64,000 bases of DNA from Guyparkeria hydrothermalis. GTDB lineage: Bacteria; Pseudomonadota; Gammaproteobacteria; Halothiobacillales; Halothiobacillaceae. This document shows, piece after piece, positions 1 through 9,630 of the stretch. Position 1 is the first letter of the stretch. Every line of letters starts with the position of its first letter. Below the pieces are notes generated by a model. That model had not been told where the DNA came from. It made no database searches and saw nothing but the letters and a program-made list of their open reading frames with translations. The stretch lies in contig NZ_JAJSEE010000002.1 in NCBI RefSeq assembly GCF_023555375.1, positions 62,001 through 126,000 on the forward strand, written 5' to 3'. The position numbers were made by a program, and so were the translations under genes.

Positions 1-208
1 GGAAGATGGTCTCGATCGGCCGGCCCCAGATCAGCGGCAACTCGGGTTCGAGGTCGCGCAGCAGCGCGTCGATGTACTCGGCCTCGGGTAGCTCGCGACC
101 CTTGAGCCCGTGCGAGTTGAAGTCGCAGTAAGGGCACTTCTCCACGCACCACGGCAGGTGGACGTAGAGCGAGAGCGGCGGGTTGTCGGTGAATTGCAGC
201 AGGCTCAT
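1..208 (-). CDS. hemW: HemW-like radical SAM protein, 5' part only
   Basis: The N-terminal 69 codons of a radical SAM protein; the rest lies beyond the window edge. Residues 21, 25 and 28 form the CxxxCxxC cluster that binds the [4Fe-4S] centre, within a stretch reading YVHLPWCVEKCPYCDFNSHG, which is typical of HemW (formerly YggW), a haem chaperone once annotated as an anaerobic coproporphyrinogen oxidase. The ATG at 208 is 8 nt downstream of the rdgB stop on the same strand, and the rdgB-hemW order is common in gammaproteobacteria, which supports the call. HemW and true HemN share the cluster; the early position of the cysteines and the context favour HemW. Confidence 0.88.
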   Translation of the reverse strand, partial: MSLLQFTDNPPLSLYVHLPWCVEKCPYCDFNSHGLKGRELPEAEYIDALLRDLEPELPLIWGRPIETIF

Positions 209-215
209 CGGTGGC

Positions 216-848
216 TCACGCGGAATGGATGTCGATCGAGGCGAGTTGCTCGATCAGTTGCTTCAAGGCGCGGGCGCGGTGGCTGACGCGGTGCTTCTCG
301 TCCGGATCCATCTCGCCGACGCTCATGCCGTGCTCCGGGGAGAAGAACAGCGGGTCGTAGCCGAATCCGCGCGTACCGCGAGGGGCATCGAGCACCTCGC
401 CTTCCCAGGTGCCCTCGACGACGATCGGCGCCTCGTCCCCGGCGTTCTGGACGAAGGCCAGGGCGCAGACGAAGCGCGCGCTGCGCGGGGCATCCGGGCG
501 ACGCGCCAGTTCGTCGACCAGCTTGGCGTTGTTCTCGGCATCGCTGGCGTCCTCGCCGGCAAAGCGCGAGGAGAAGATCCCCGGCCGGCCGTCGAGGGCA
601 TCGACCACCAGCCCGGAATCGTCGCCGATCGCCGGGTGGCCGGTGATCGCCGCGGTGTGTCGCGCCTTGATCAGGGCATTGCCGCGGAAGCTGTCGGCAT
701 CCTCGGTCGGGGAGGAGACGTTCCAGCCGCGCTGCGAGACGAAGCGCAGCCGCGTCAGCGTGGGGTGGCTTTCAGCCAGCACCCGGCGCATTTCCTCGAA
801 CTCGGCCATCTTGCCGTCGTTGTTGGTGGCGATCACGATGTCGGTCAT
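216..848 (-). CDS. rdgB: RdgB/HAM1 family dITP/XTP pyrophosphatase
   Basis: A 210-residue house-cleaning nucleotide pyrophosphatase that hydrolyses dITP, dXTP and ITP to monophosphates and keeps deaminated purines out of DNA. Family signatures are visible: TNNDGK at residues 8-13, GDDSGL around 75-80, GRPGIFSSRFAG at 87-98 and GFGYDPLF at 161-168. The ATG at 848 was chosen because homologues begin just before the TNN/TGN loop; a longer frame reaches 893 but adds 15 unconserved residues. The gene lies directly upstream of hemW on the same strand, a usual pairing. Length is typical for the family. Confidence 0.95.
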   Translation of the reverse strand: MTDIVIATNNDGKMAEFEEMRRVLAESHPTLTRLRFVSQRGWNVSSPTEDADSFRGNALIKARHTAAITGHPAIGDDSGLVVDALDGRPGIFSSRFAGEDASDAENNAKLVDELARRPDAPRSARFVCALAFVQNAGDEAPIVVEGTWEGEVLDAPRGTRGFGYDPLFFSPEHGMSVGEMDPDEKHRVSHRARALKQLIEQLASIDIHSA

Positions 849-939
849 TCGGGCGTCCCGGTCGGTTGATGCAGGCAGCGAGGATACCTGCAACCGGGCA
901 CTCCTGCAGTGCCCCGGGTCGCCTCGGGCAAGGCGGTGG

Positions 940-968
940 TTGCCAAAGCGGGCCGGATCGGCTATATT
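940..968 (+). promoter_or_regulatory. Sigma-70 promoter of the L36 gene
   Basis: TTGCCA at 940-945 and TATATT at 963-968 are separated by 17 bp, close to the sigma-70 consensus, and lie 45 bp upstream of the ATG at 1014. No other gene starts nearby on this strand, so the solitary ribosomal protein gene probably has its own strong promoter. Confidence 0.65.
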
Positions 969-1013
969 GCCGCGCTTTGTGTGGAACCGAGCGGATTAGC
1001 GAAAGGGGCGTCC

Positions 1014-1139
1014 ATGAAAATTCTGTCTTCTCTCAAGTCAGCCAAGAAGCGACACAAGGACTGCCAGGTCGTTCGTCGTCGCGGCAAGGTTTACGTCATC
1101 AACAAGACCAACCCGCGCTTCAAGGCCCGTCAGCGCTAA
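1014..1139 (+). CDS. rpmJ: 50S ribosomal protein L36, zinc-independent type B (YkgO-like)
   Basis: A 41-residue basic protein starting [16 protein letters not shown] and ending NPRFKARQR, characteristic of the alternative (C-minus, type B) L36 paralogue. It has only one cysteine (residue 17), so it lacks the zinc-ribbon CxxC...C...H set of ordinary L36. In other bacteria this form replaces the zinc-binding L36 when zinc is scarce, under Zur control; no Zur palindrome was recognised here. The gene stands alone between rdgB and hsp20 with its own promoter and a strong downstream hairpin, and not in the spc ribosomal operon. Start chosen from homology and the fit to the family's usual length. 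Confidence 0.95.
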   Translation: MKILSSLKSAKKRHKDCQVVRRRGKVYVINKTNPRFKARQR

Positions 1140-1164
1140 GGCGACCGACGGACTGATGCGTGAC

Positions 1165-1192
1165 ACAAGGCCCCGCCTCGGCGGGGCCTTGT
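1165..1192 (+). terminator. Hairpin after rpmJ
   Basis: A perfect 12-bp stem (ACAAGGCCCCGC / GCGGGGCCTTGT) with a 4-nt loop starts 26 nt after the rpmJ stop. No U-run follows, so termination strength is uncertain, but position and stability fit a transcription terminator. Confidence 0.6.
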
Positions 1193-1203
1193 CGTGTCCG
1201 GGG

Positions 1204-1231
1204 CTTGAAAATTCCCGAGCTCGACCTACAT
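1204..1231 (+). promoter_or_regulatory. Candidate sigma-32 (heat-shock) promoter of hsp20
   Basis: CTTGAAA at 1204-1210 matches the RpoH -35 consensus exactly. About 13-14 bp downstream, CCTACAT at 1225-1231 is a partial match to the CCCCATNT -10. It lies 57 bp ahead of the small heat-shock protein start, where a heat-shock promoter would be expected. Confidence 0.5.
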
Positions 1232-1287
1232 CGAACGCATGAACAAGGCATTGGCCAGTCATTGAACATCGAGAGGAGGTGTTGAAC

Positions 1288-1752
1288 ATGGCTATCGTGC
1301 GTTACAAGCCGGAAGGTCAGACCCGCAACCACCCCTGGGGTATGCTGGATCAGCTCTATCGCGAGATGAACTCGCTGTTCGAGCCGAGCCTCAGCGAGGG
1401 GGGCGACGAGGGCAAGCTCGAGATCGCGGACTGGGCGCCGGCGGTCGACATCAAGGAAAACGAAAACGCCTACGAGTTGCACGTCGACCTGCCGGGCGTC
1501 GACCCGAAGAGCGTCGAGGTCACGGCCGACAACGGCGTGCTCGAGATCAAGGGCGAGCGCAACTCGGAGCTGAAGAAGTCCCAGGATGGCTACTCGCGCA
1601 TCGAGCGTCACTACGGGCGTTTCTATCGCCGCTTCACCCTGCCCGAGCAGGTGGATGCCGACGGCATCAAGGCGAGCTCCGAGCACGGGGTGCTCACCGT
1701 GACGATCCCCAAGGCGGAAAGCTCCAAGCCGCGGCGCATCGAGGTGAGCTGA
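1288..1752 (+). CDS. Hsp20 small heat-shock protein (alpha-crystallin domain)
   Basis: A 154-residue ATP-independent holdase that binds unfolding proteins in the cytoplasm. The alpha-crystallin domain runs from about residue 45 (WAPAVDIKENENAYELHVDLPGV) to the C-terminal segment with GVLTVTIPK, the canonical sHSP signature. It ends with a short RRIEVS tail rather than a clear IxI/V anchor plus extension. The ATG at 1288 has an excellent GAGGAGG ribosome site 8 nt upstream; a GTG at 1279 overlaps that site and was rejected. A sigma-32-like promoter lies upstream and a strong terminator downstream, so it is a single-gene heat-shock unit beside a DnaJ-type co-chaperone. Confidence 0.93.
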   Translation: MAIVRYKPEGQTRNHPWGMLDQLYREMNSLFEPSLSEGGDEGKLEIADWAPAVDIKENENAYELHVDLPGVDPKSVEVTADNGVLEIKGERNSELKKSQDGYSRIERHYGRFYRRFTLPEQVDADGIKASSEHGVLTVTIPKAESSKPRRIEVS

Positions 1753-1783
1753 TCCGCTCCGGCCGCCGGCCGCGGATGCACGC

Positions 1784-1810
1784 GAAAAGCCCGGCGGCCC
1801 CGGGCTTTTC
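1784..1810 (+). terminator. Terminator of hsp20
   Basis: An 11-bp perfect stem (GAAAAGCCCGG / CCGGGCTTTTC) with a 5-nt loop, followed by a T-rich stretch. It starts 31 nt after the hsp20 stop and is a good intrinsic terminator. Confidence 0.75.
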
Positions 1811-1932
1811 CTCTTTGGGCTTTTCTTTAATTTCCGGCGTGCCGAAAGCCCGACCCAACCCCGACGGCCCGGGGCGGGTTTTCGAGACGCCGGCCAGACG
1901 GCAAACCGAACATCACTCGGAGGAGTGCAGGC

Positions 1933-2835
1933 GTGAAATATCACGACTACTACGCAACCCTGGGCGTGGCGCGTAATGCCTCGCAGGACGAGATCAAGCG
2001 GGCCTACCGCAAGCTCGCGCAGAAATACCACCCGGACCGCAACAAGAGCGCCGAGGCCGAGGACAAGTTCAAGGAGATCAACGAGGCCTACGAGGTGCTC
2101 GGCGATCAGCAGAAACGGGCGCGCTACGACGCCCTCGGTTCGGGCTATCACCACGGCGACGAGTTCGGTGCCGGCCCCGGCGGCCCCGGTGGATTCGGGG
2201 GCGGCTTCGGCGGTGACGACTTCGGCGCCGGCGGCTTTTCCGATTTCTTCTCCCAGTTCTTCGGCGGCGGCTTCGGTGGCCCGGGTGGTCCGGGTGGCGG
2301 CCAGGGCCGCAGCGTACGCGGCCAGGATGTCGAGGCCGAGGCGCCGGTGCCGCTGGAGCTGCTGGTCACCGGCGGGGCACACACCATCCGGGTCTCCGAT
2401 GGTCGTGGCGGCGCCCGCTCGCTGAAGGTCAACGTGCCGGCCGGCTCCGCGCCGGGGCGGCGTATCCGGCTGTCCGGCCAGGGCCAGCCGAGCCCGATGG
2501 GCGGGCCGGCGGGTGATCTCTACCTGGTGCTGACCCTGCGCGAGGAGGATCGCGACCGGGTCGATGGCAACCACATCATCCAGGAACTGCCGATCACGCC
2601 CTGGGAGGCGGCGCTGGGCGCCAAGGTGCCGGTCACCCTGCCCGACGGCAAGCGCATCAACATGAGCGTGCCCGCCGGGTCGCAATCCGGTCGCAAGCTG
2701 CGCATCCCCAAGCGCGGCTTTGCCGGTGGCGATCTCTTCCTCGAGCTGATGATCCACACCCCGCCGGCCAAGACCGACGAGGCGCGCGAGTTCTACGAGG
2801 AAATGCGCGCCTCGATGCCCTACGATCCGCGATAA
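1933..2835 (+). CDS. cbpA: CbpA/DjlA-type DnaJ co-chaperone (type II J protein)
   Basis: A 300-residue J-domain protein. The J domain (residues 1-68) has the catalytic HPD loop (YHPDRNKS) that stimulates DnaK ATPase. A long Gly/Phe-rich linker (about 75-125) follows, then two beta-sandwich substrate-binding domains ending near residue 285. The DnaJ zinc finger is absent, so it is a CbpA-like type II co-chaperone rather than DnaJ itself. It starts with GTG at 1933, 7 nt after GGAGGAG. It follows hsp20, giving a small protein-folding cluster. E. coli CbpA also binds DNA; no CbpM partner is present here. The symbol is given for the family. Confidence 0.88.
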   Translation: MKYHDYYATLGVARNASQDEIKRAYRKLAQKYHPDRNKSAEAEDKFKEINEAYEVLGDQQKRARYDALGSGYHHGDEFGAGPGGPGGFGGGFGGDDFGAGGFSDFFSQFFGGGFGGPGGPGGGQGRSVRGQDVEAEAPVPLELLVTGGAHTIRVSDGRGGARSLKVNVPAGSAPGRRIRLSGQGQPSPMGGPAGDLYLVLTLREEDRDRVDGNHIIQELPITPWEAALGAKVPVTLPDGKRINMSVPAGSQSGRKLRIPKRGFAGGDLFLELMIHTPPAKTDEAREFYEEMRASMPYDPR

Positions 2836-2932
2836 GGGCACGTGGGCGGCGCCTGAGCGTCTAAGCTCCGGGTAGGGGCGCCGCCGCGGTGCCTCGTCCG
2901 TGTCACGCGCCAGCAACCGGGAGGGGTCGCCG

Positions 2933-4030
2933 ATGACCGCGCATGCCTTGAGCCAGCTCCACCAATCGCAGGGCCAGAGCCTCTGGCTGGACAACCTGTC
3001 GCGGGCCCTGTTGACCGACGAGGGCCTGCCGCGGCTGATCCGCGATTACGGCATCCGCGGCGTGACCTCAAATCCGTCGATCTTCAAGAAGGCGATCGTC
3101 GGCAGCGACCTCTACAGCGAGGACATCGCCGCCGGCAAGCGCCGGTATTCGGACGTCGAGTCGGTCTACGAGCACCTGGTGGTCACCGATATCCAGCGCG
3201 CCTGCGACCTGCTGCGCCCGGTCTGGGACCAGTCGCACGGCGAGGACGGCTGGGTCTCCTGGGAGGAATCGCCCGGCATCGCCCACGACGCCGAGGCCTC
3301 GGTGCGCGCCGCCCACCGCCTGCGCGAACTGGTCGGTCGGCCCAACGTCCTGATCAAGGTGCCGGGCACGGTCGAGGGCATCGAGGCCTTCGAGCGCCTG
3401 ATCGGCGACGGGGTGAGCGTCAACGTCACCCTCTTGTTCTCCCTCGATCAGGTCCGGCGGGTGTTCGCCGCCTATCGACGCGGCATCGAGCAGCTGGAGA
3501 AGAACGGCGGCAAGGTCGCGGAGGTGCGCGCGGTGGCCAGCCTGTTCATGAGCCGGGTCGACACCCTGGTCGACAAGCAGCTCGAGGCCATCGGCGGCGA
3601 GCGCGCCGAGGCGCTCAAGGGGCGTGCGGCGCTGGCCCTGGCCGGCATGGCCTACGCGCATTTCCGCGAGGTGTTCGAGGACGAGTCGTTCGACCGCTTC
3701 GAGCAGGGAGGCGCCTGGCCGCAGTACCTGCTCTGGGCGAGCACCGGCACCAAGAACCCGGCCTACTCGGACCTGCTCTACGTCGAGAACCTGATCGCGC
3801 CGCGCACCATCAACACGCTGCCGGACGCGACCCTCGAGGCGTTCGCCGACCATGGCCGGATCGCCTCCCTGTTGAAGCCGCGCCTCGACGAGGATCGCGA
3901 GGTCTGGGCCGAGCTGGCCGATCTGGGCATCGACATGGACGGCGCGGTGCGCGACCAGCTGCTCGACGAGGGGCTCGAGCAGTTCCAGACGGCCTTCGAC
4001 GAGTTGCTCGCCGCCATCGACCAGGCCTGA
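2933..4030 (+). CDS. tal: Transaldolase
   Basis: A 365-residue enzyme of the non-oxidative pentose phosphate pathway, which transfers a dihydroxyacetone unit from sedoheptulose-7-phosphate to glyceraldehyde-3-phosphate. Signatures are GVTSNPSIFKKAI near residues 43-55 and the Schiff-base lysine in NVLIKVPGT. Length and sequence fit the long transaldolase class often found in cyanobacteria and sulfur bacteria. The ATG at 2933 follows a GGGAGGGG ribosome site; an upstream in-frame extension to 2900 is not conserved-looking. It is monocistronic and convergent with the thioredoxin-like gene. In an autotroph it could feed Calvin-cycle intermediates, but nothing nearby shows that. Confidence 0.93.
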   Translation: MTAHALSQLHQSQGQSLWLDNLSRALLTDEGLPRLIRDYGIRGVTSNPSIFKKAIVGSDLYSEDIAAGKRRYSDVESVYEHLVVTDIQRACDLLRPVWDQSHGEDGWVSWEESPGIAHDAEASVRAAHRLRELVGRPNVLIKVPGTVEGIEAFERLIGDGVSVNVTLLFSLDQVRRVFAAYRRGIEQLEKNGGKVAEVRAVASLFMSRVDTLVDKQLEAIGGERAEALKGRAALALAGMAYAHFREVFEDESFDRFEQGGAWPQYLLWASTGTKNPAYSDLLYVENLIAPRTINTLPDATLEAFADHGRIASLLKPRLDEDREVWAELADLGIDMDGAVRDQLLDEGLEQFQTAFDELLAAIDQA

Positions 4031-4062
4031 TCGATTCCTGGTGAATCAGGTCGAGACGCGCC

Positions 4063-4644
4063 TCACTCGGCGGCGCGGTTCATCCACCACATCCGCAGGC
4101 GCACGCCCCAGGGGCTGGTCAGGCCGGTGGTCGAATGGGCCACCCGGCCGGTCTGATCGAAGAACAGGAAGGTGGGCGTGACGTTCACGCCCAGGCTCGA
4201 GGCGATCTGTCCGTCGGGGTCGTTGATCACCGGCAGCTTTTCGAGATCGTTTTCCCGCATGTGGGCGCGCACCGTGGCCGCATCGCCCGACTGCATCGCC
4301 ACGGTGATCACGCGGTGGTCGTCGACCAGATCGACCAGCCAAGGCATCTCCAGGTCGCAGTAACCGCACCAGGTAGCCCAGAAGACCACCACGGTGGGCT
4401 CGTCCGCCGGCCCGCCCAGGGTGAGTTGCTCGCCCTCGATGGTTTCCACGGCCATGCCGGGGATCTCGCCATCGGGCAGGTCCGGGCCCATCCAGGCCTG
4501 CACGGCCAGCAGCGCGGCGACGAACACCAGGCCCTCCAGCGTCCAGCGTGCCCAGCGCGGCAGGCGGCGCTTGGGTTTCGGCGGCGGGGTGTCACCGGGA
4601 TCACTGTCCGGCTTGTTGGCCTTGTTGCCTGGGTCGTCTGACAT
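4063..4644 (-). CDS. Membrane-anchored TlpA/ScsD-like thioredoxin
   Basis: A 193-residue protein with a polar, proline-rich cytoplasmic N-terminus, one membrane segment (about residues 36-52, LEGLVFVAALLAVQAW) and a periplasmic thioredoxin fold. The active site WCGYC sits in VVFWATWCGYC, followed by the cis-Pro region TPTFLFF. The family (TlpA, DsbE, ScsD) reduces or oxidises periplasmic cysteines, for example in cytochrome c maturation or copper tolerance. No ccm or scs genes adjoin it, so the substrate is unknown. The start at 4644 gives MSDDPGN; the longer frame to 4689 has no extra support. It is divergent from coaBC across 118 bp. Confidence 0.85.
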   Translation of the reverse strand: MSDDPGNKANKPDSDPGDTPPPKPKRRLPRWARWTLEGLVFVAALLAVQAWMGPDLPDGEIPGMAVETIEGEQLTLGGPADEPTVVVFWATWCGYCDLEMPWLVDLVDDHRVITVAMQSGDAATVRAHMRENDLEKLPVINDPDGQIASSLGVNVTPTFLFFDQTGRVAHSTTGLTSPWGVRLRMWWMNRAAE

Positions 4645-4762
4645 ACGTTGTCTCGAAGGTATCCGATTAAAGATTGTGGATGATGGCACTGGCGCGCCGC
4701 TTCATGACGCGCTCGGATAGTGGTATCGGCTGCCTGCCGGTCTTCCCTGATAAACTGCGCCC

Positions 4763-5977
4763 ATGAACGCCCCGTCATCCAACGAGCCATCCCGACAGCG
4801 CATCCTCGTCGGCGTCTCCGGCGGCATCGCGGCCTACAAGGCCGTGGCGCTGGTGCGTCGCCTGGTCGAGGCCGGTGCGGAGGTGCGCGTGGTGATGACC
4901 GAGGCGGCCACCCGGTTTGTCACGCCGCTCACCTTTCAGGCGGTCAGCGGTCATCCGGTGCGCACCACGCTGCTGGATGCCGAGGCCGAGTCGGGCATGG
5001 ATCATATCGCGTTGGCCCGCTGGGCCGATGCCGTGGTGATCGCCCCGGCCAGCGCCGACCTGATGGCGCGGCTGGCCGCCGGCATGGCCGACGATCTGCT
5101 GACCACCCTTTGTCTCGCCACGGAGGCGCCGGTTCAGCTGGCCCCGGCCATGAACCGGCAGATGTGGGCCCATCCGGCGACCCGGGCCAACCGCGACACC
5201 CTGCTCGCGCGCGGCGTGACCCTGCTGGGGCCGGCGGCCGGCGCGCAGGCCTGCGGCGAGACCGGCGAGGGACGGATGCTCGAGCCGGAGGCCATCGCGG
5301 GGGGCATCCTCGAGGCCCTGCCGCGCCAGGGCGGTCGGGACCTGGCGGGACAACGGGTGGTGGTCACCGCGGCCGGCACCCGCGAGCCGATCGATCCGGT
5401 GCGCTTCATTGCCAATCGCTCGTCCGGGCGCATGGGGTTCGCCATCGCCGCCGAGGCCGCCCGCCGCGGCGCGACCGTGACGCTGATCGCCGGCCCGTCG
5501 ACCCTGGCCACCCCATCGGGCGTGACACGGGTCGACGTCGAGACGGCCGCCGACATGCAGGCGGCGGTCGAGGCGATCGAGTCGATGGATATTTTCGTCG
5601 GCGCCGCCGCGGTGGCCGACTACCGCGTCGCGGCACCCGCCGACCACAAGCTCAAGAAGGACGGCGAGCCGTTGCGCCTGGAGCTGGTGCCCAACCCCGA
5701 CATCATCCGTGGCGTGGCCGCGCGCGCCGACCGGCCGTTCGTCATCGGGTTTGCCGCCGAGACCGAGCATGTGCGCGAGCATGCGGCCACCAAGCGCGTG
5801 GCCAAGGGCATGGATCTCATCTGTGCCAACGAGGTGGGCGAGGGCCGGGGCTTCGACCGGCCGGACAATGCCTTGCTGCTCCTGTGGGAGGGTGGTGAGC
5901 GCGACTTGGCGCAGGCGGACAAACGCCACCTTGCCGGCGAGATATTCGACACCTATCACCAGATAAAACAGGATTGA
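4763..5977 (+). CDS. coaBC: Bifunctional phosphopantothenoylcysteine synthetase/decarboxylase
   Basis: A 404-residue two-domain enzyme of coenzyme A synthesis. The N-terminal FMN-dependent CoaC domain (residues about 10-185) decarboxylates 4'-phosphopantothenoylcysteine; visible motifs are [11 protein letters not shown], the HIALARWAD segment with the catalytic histidine, and PAMNRQMW. The CoaB domain (about 195-400) ligates cysteine to phosphopantothenate using CTP, with AGGTREPID-type (here AAGTREPID) and NRSSGRMG signatures and KLKKDG. It is separated from dut by only 4 bp, the usual coaBC-dut arrangement. Confidence 0.97.
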   Translation: MNAPSSNEPSRQRILVGVSGGIAAYKAVALVRRLVEAGAEVRVVMTEAATRFVTPLTFQAVSGHPVRTTLLDAEAESGMDHIALARWADAVVIAPASADLMARLAAGMADDLLTTLCLATEAPVQLAPAMNRQMWAHPATRANRDTLLARGVTLLGPAAGAQACGETGEGRMLEPEAIAGGILEALPRQGGRDLAGQRVVVTAAGTREPIDPVRFIANRSSGRMGFAIAAEAARRGATVTLIAGPSTLATPSGVTRVDVETAADMQAAVEAIESMDIFVGAAAVADYRVAAPADHKLKKDGEPLRLELVPNPDIIRGVAARADRPFVIGFAAETEHVREHAATKRVAKGMDLICANEVGEGRGFDRPDNALLLLWEGGERDLAQADKRHLAGEIFDTYHQIKQD

Positions 5978-5981
5978 GACG

Positions 5982-7423
<1,442 letters not shown>

Positions 7424-7459
7424 CCCGGCGAACCTCGCGGCCAGCGTGTTCGGTTGGCA

Positions 7460-8053
7460 TTAGCCGTTCGACCGGAGCTCGCGCAGGCGCTTGAGGTCGG
7501 CCTCGAACTCTTCCGCCAGTGCCTCGCGCTCCGCGCGCACCTCGATCACCGCCTGTTTCATCCGTTCGAGATCACGTGCATACCCCGGGTCGTCGTGCCC
7601 GGCATCGATGTTCGCCTGCATCCGCTGGATCGAGCCTTCCATCTGCGCAATGCGTGCGTCCATCCGCTCGAGGCGCTGATCGCGTGCCTGCTTCAGGTCC
7701 GCCTCGCTGCTGTACAGCGACAGCAGGATGCGGTCGCGCTCCGCCTGGGCGCGGGCCTCGCGCTCGGCGCGCTCCGCGGCCTCTCTTGCCGCCGCCTCGC
7801 GTGCCTTCTCTTCGGCCGTCTTGCGCGGCGCGACCTCGCGGACGACCGCGCCGGTATGCGGGTCGATCACCTGGTAACCGTTGGCGGCCGCGCCGGAGGG
7901 CAGGGTGTCGCTGAATTGCAGATTGCCGTCGCCGTTCACCCAGCGATAGGTGACGTCGGCGGCCCCGGCAACTTGCTGGGCCGCCTGCAAGGCAAGGCCC
8001 GAAAGCAGGGTGAGAGCGAGACCGGCCAGAATGGCGCGATGGCGGACCTGCAT
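7460..8053 (-). CDS. Secreted DUF4124 coiled-coil protein
   Basis: A 197-residue protein with a Sec signal peptide (residues 1-32, cleavage near AGA|ADV). A DUF4124 motif follows (VTYRWVNGDGNLQFSDTLPSG, residues 34-54), then a long charged, alanine-rich coiled coil to the C-terminus (about 78-195, rich in E, R and A). DUF4124 modules occur in periplasmic or envelope proteins of proteobacteria; biochemical function is not established. The gene is convergent with argB with a 36-bp gap and stands alone. It could be a cell-envelope scaffold, which is inference from the architecture only. Confidence 0.75.
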   Translation of the reverse strand: MQVRHRAILAGLALTLLSGLALQAAQQVAGAADVTYRWVNGDGNLQFSDTLPSGAAANGYQVIDPHTGAVVREVAPRKTAEEKAREAAAREAAERAEREARAQAERDRILLSLYSSEADLKQARDQRLERMDARIAQMEGSIQRMQANIDAGHDDPGYARDLERMKQAVIEVRAEREALAEEFEADLKRLRELRSNG

Positions 8054-8233
8054 GCTGATCTCCTTGTGTCCAAGATGGCTACGACCTGCCTGGTCGCAGG
8101 GTCAGAAAGTGACAATACGCCCTGCCCCGGGTCGGGGGTGGGCGTTCACTTGGACAGTTCTGCAAGCACGATGCCAGTTGGCCAGCGCGGTGGGCCTGGC
8201 TGGCCGGACGCCTGGATGCCCTCGGGTCGGACG

Positions 8234-9499
8234 TCAGTCGTCCTGGCCGCGCGGCGCGAGCCCCAGCGCCACCCACAGTCCGGACAGCGCCATGCTCAGC
8301 CCGACGAACCAGAAGCCCGCCTCGATGCCGCCGGTGAGCGTCGCCACCAGCCCCAGCGCCAGCGCGCCCACGGCATAGCCGAAGTCGCGCCAGAAGCGGT
8401 ACACGCCCAGGATGCCGGCGCGCTCGACCGGCTCGCAGTGGTCGGCCACCGCCGCCCCCAGGGTGGGGTAGAGCATCGCCATCCCCACGCCGGTCACTGC
8501 CAGCGCCACCGCCCAGGCCCAGGCCGAGTGGGTCAGGACGATCGCGATGATCCCCGCCCCGCAGAGCCACATGCCCCAGGTGATCAGGCCGCGGCGGCCG
8601 AGCTTGTCCGAGGCCGGCCCGGTGATCAGCTGGCCGGCGCCCCAGACCACGCCGTAGATACCCACCAGGAAACCGGTCGTCACCAGATCCGCGCCGCGGG
8701 CGACCAAGAGGATGGGCACGAACAGCCAGATGATGGTGTCGGTGAACTTCTCGACCAGGCCCGCCTGGTTGATCGCTAGCAGGCTGCGATTGCCCCAGGT
8801 GGCATGCAGGAAGAAGCCCAGCCCGGAGCGGCGTGCCGGGGCGTTGCCGTTGCCCCGGGTCCGTTGCTGGGCCTTCTGCTGGGCGTGCGCCCAGGGCAGG
8901 GTGTCGCGCGCCATCCAGAGGGCCAGGGCCAGGGCCAGGATGATCACAGCCAGGCCGAACCAGAACAGGCCCTCGCGTGCGCCGAGCTGTTCGGCGGCAA
9001 TCGCGGCGAGATAGCCCGCCACCGCCACGCCGCCGTAGCCGGCGAACTCGTTGGCGCCGTTGACCAGCCCGCGCTGGTGGGCGTGGGTGAGATCGAGCTT
9101 GCTGTTGAGCGCCATCGACCACGCCAGCCCCTGGTTGATGCCCAGGAACACCGTGGCCAGCAGCACCCAGCCCCAGGAATCGGCGATCAGCAGCAGGAAC
9201 GGCACGGGAATCGCGAATAGCCAGCCGGCGATCAGCACGCGCTTGCGCCCGTAGCGGTCGGAAAAACGCCCGGCGAGCAGGTTGAGGGTGGCCTTGATCA
9301 CGCCGAAGATCACCACGAAGCTCGCCAACGTGGTGAACGCCCCCGCGGCCAGGCCGAAATCGGATTCGGACAGGACCGGCAGCACCGTACGGGTCATGCC
9401 CACCAGGGCACCGACGAAGAAAACTTGCAGCAGAAACTGGACGAACTGGCCGCGGTTGGCGGCTATGCCGTGAGTGAGATCCCGGTGAGTGATATCCAT
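8234..9499 (-). CDS. MFS transporter, 12 TM
   Basis: A 421-residue major facilitator with about 12 hydrophobic helices and the MFS loop signatures GRFSDRYGRKRVLIAG (between TM2 and TM3) and DKLGRRG (between TM8 and TM9). The substrate cannot be read from sequence. It lies 131 bp downstream of the rhodanese and MBL genes on the same strand, with a hairpin in between, so read-through from the sulfur promoter is possible but not certain. Related MFS proteins near rhodanese/MBL genes may export a sulfur compound; this is inference from position. Confidence 0.85.
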   Translation of the reverse strand: MDITHRDLTHGIAANRGQFVQFLLQVFFVGALVGMTRTVLPVLSESDFGLAAGAFTTLASFVVIFGVIKATLNLLAGRFSDRYGRKRVLIAGWLFAIPVPFLLLIADSWGWVLLATVFLGINQGLAWSMALNSKLDLTHAHQRGLVNGANEFAGYGGVAVAGYLAAIAAEQLGAREGLFWFGLAVIILALALALWMARDTLPWAHAQQKAQQRTRGNGNAPARRSGLGFFLHATWGNRSLLAINQAGLVEKFTDTIIWLFVPILLVARGADLVTTGFLVGIYGVVWGAGQLITGPASDKLGRRGLITWGMWLCGAGIIAIVLTHSAWAWAVALAVTGVGMAMLYPTLGAAVADHCEPVERAGILGVYRFWRDFGYAVGALALGLVATLTGGIEAGFWFVGLSMALSGLWVALGLAPRGQDD

Positions 9500-9596
9500 G
9501 GGTTACCTCTTGTCCCTTGGGGTGACTTGGTCCCGTATCGGGGTGTTACACGCCTTGCCGGATGCGGTCCGAGCGAGCGGGCCGAATCGGGCAAGG

Positions 9597-9618
9597 CGCC
9601 CCGCGCCAGGGCGGGGCG
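9597..9618 (-). terminator. Hairpin after the rhodanese gene
   Basis: An 8-bp GC stem (CGCCCCGC / GCGGGGCG) with a 6-nt loop, embedded in a wider inverted repeat (CGCCTTGCC at 9551-9559 pairing with GGCAAGGCG at 9590-9598). It lies 13 nt beyond the rhodanese stop. No U-run, so it may only attenuate transcription into the MFS gene. Confidence 0.45.
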
Positions 9619-9630
9619 TGGTGCGACGGG

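Noticed and set aside
2845-2885. Terminator after the DnaJ-like gene
   Set aside because: A 9-bp inverted repeat exists (GGCGGCGCC/GGCGCCGCC), but the loop is 23 nt and no U-run follows; too weak to list.
1120-2994. Long open frame on the minus strand opposite hsp20 and the DnaJ-like gene
   Set aside because: It is antisense to two clear genes and rich in Gly/Arg/Ala, as GC-rich antisense frames are; no homology is recognisable.
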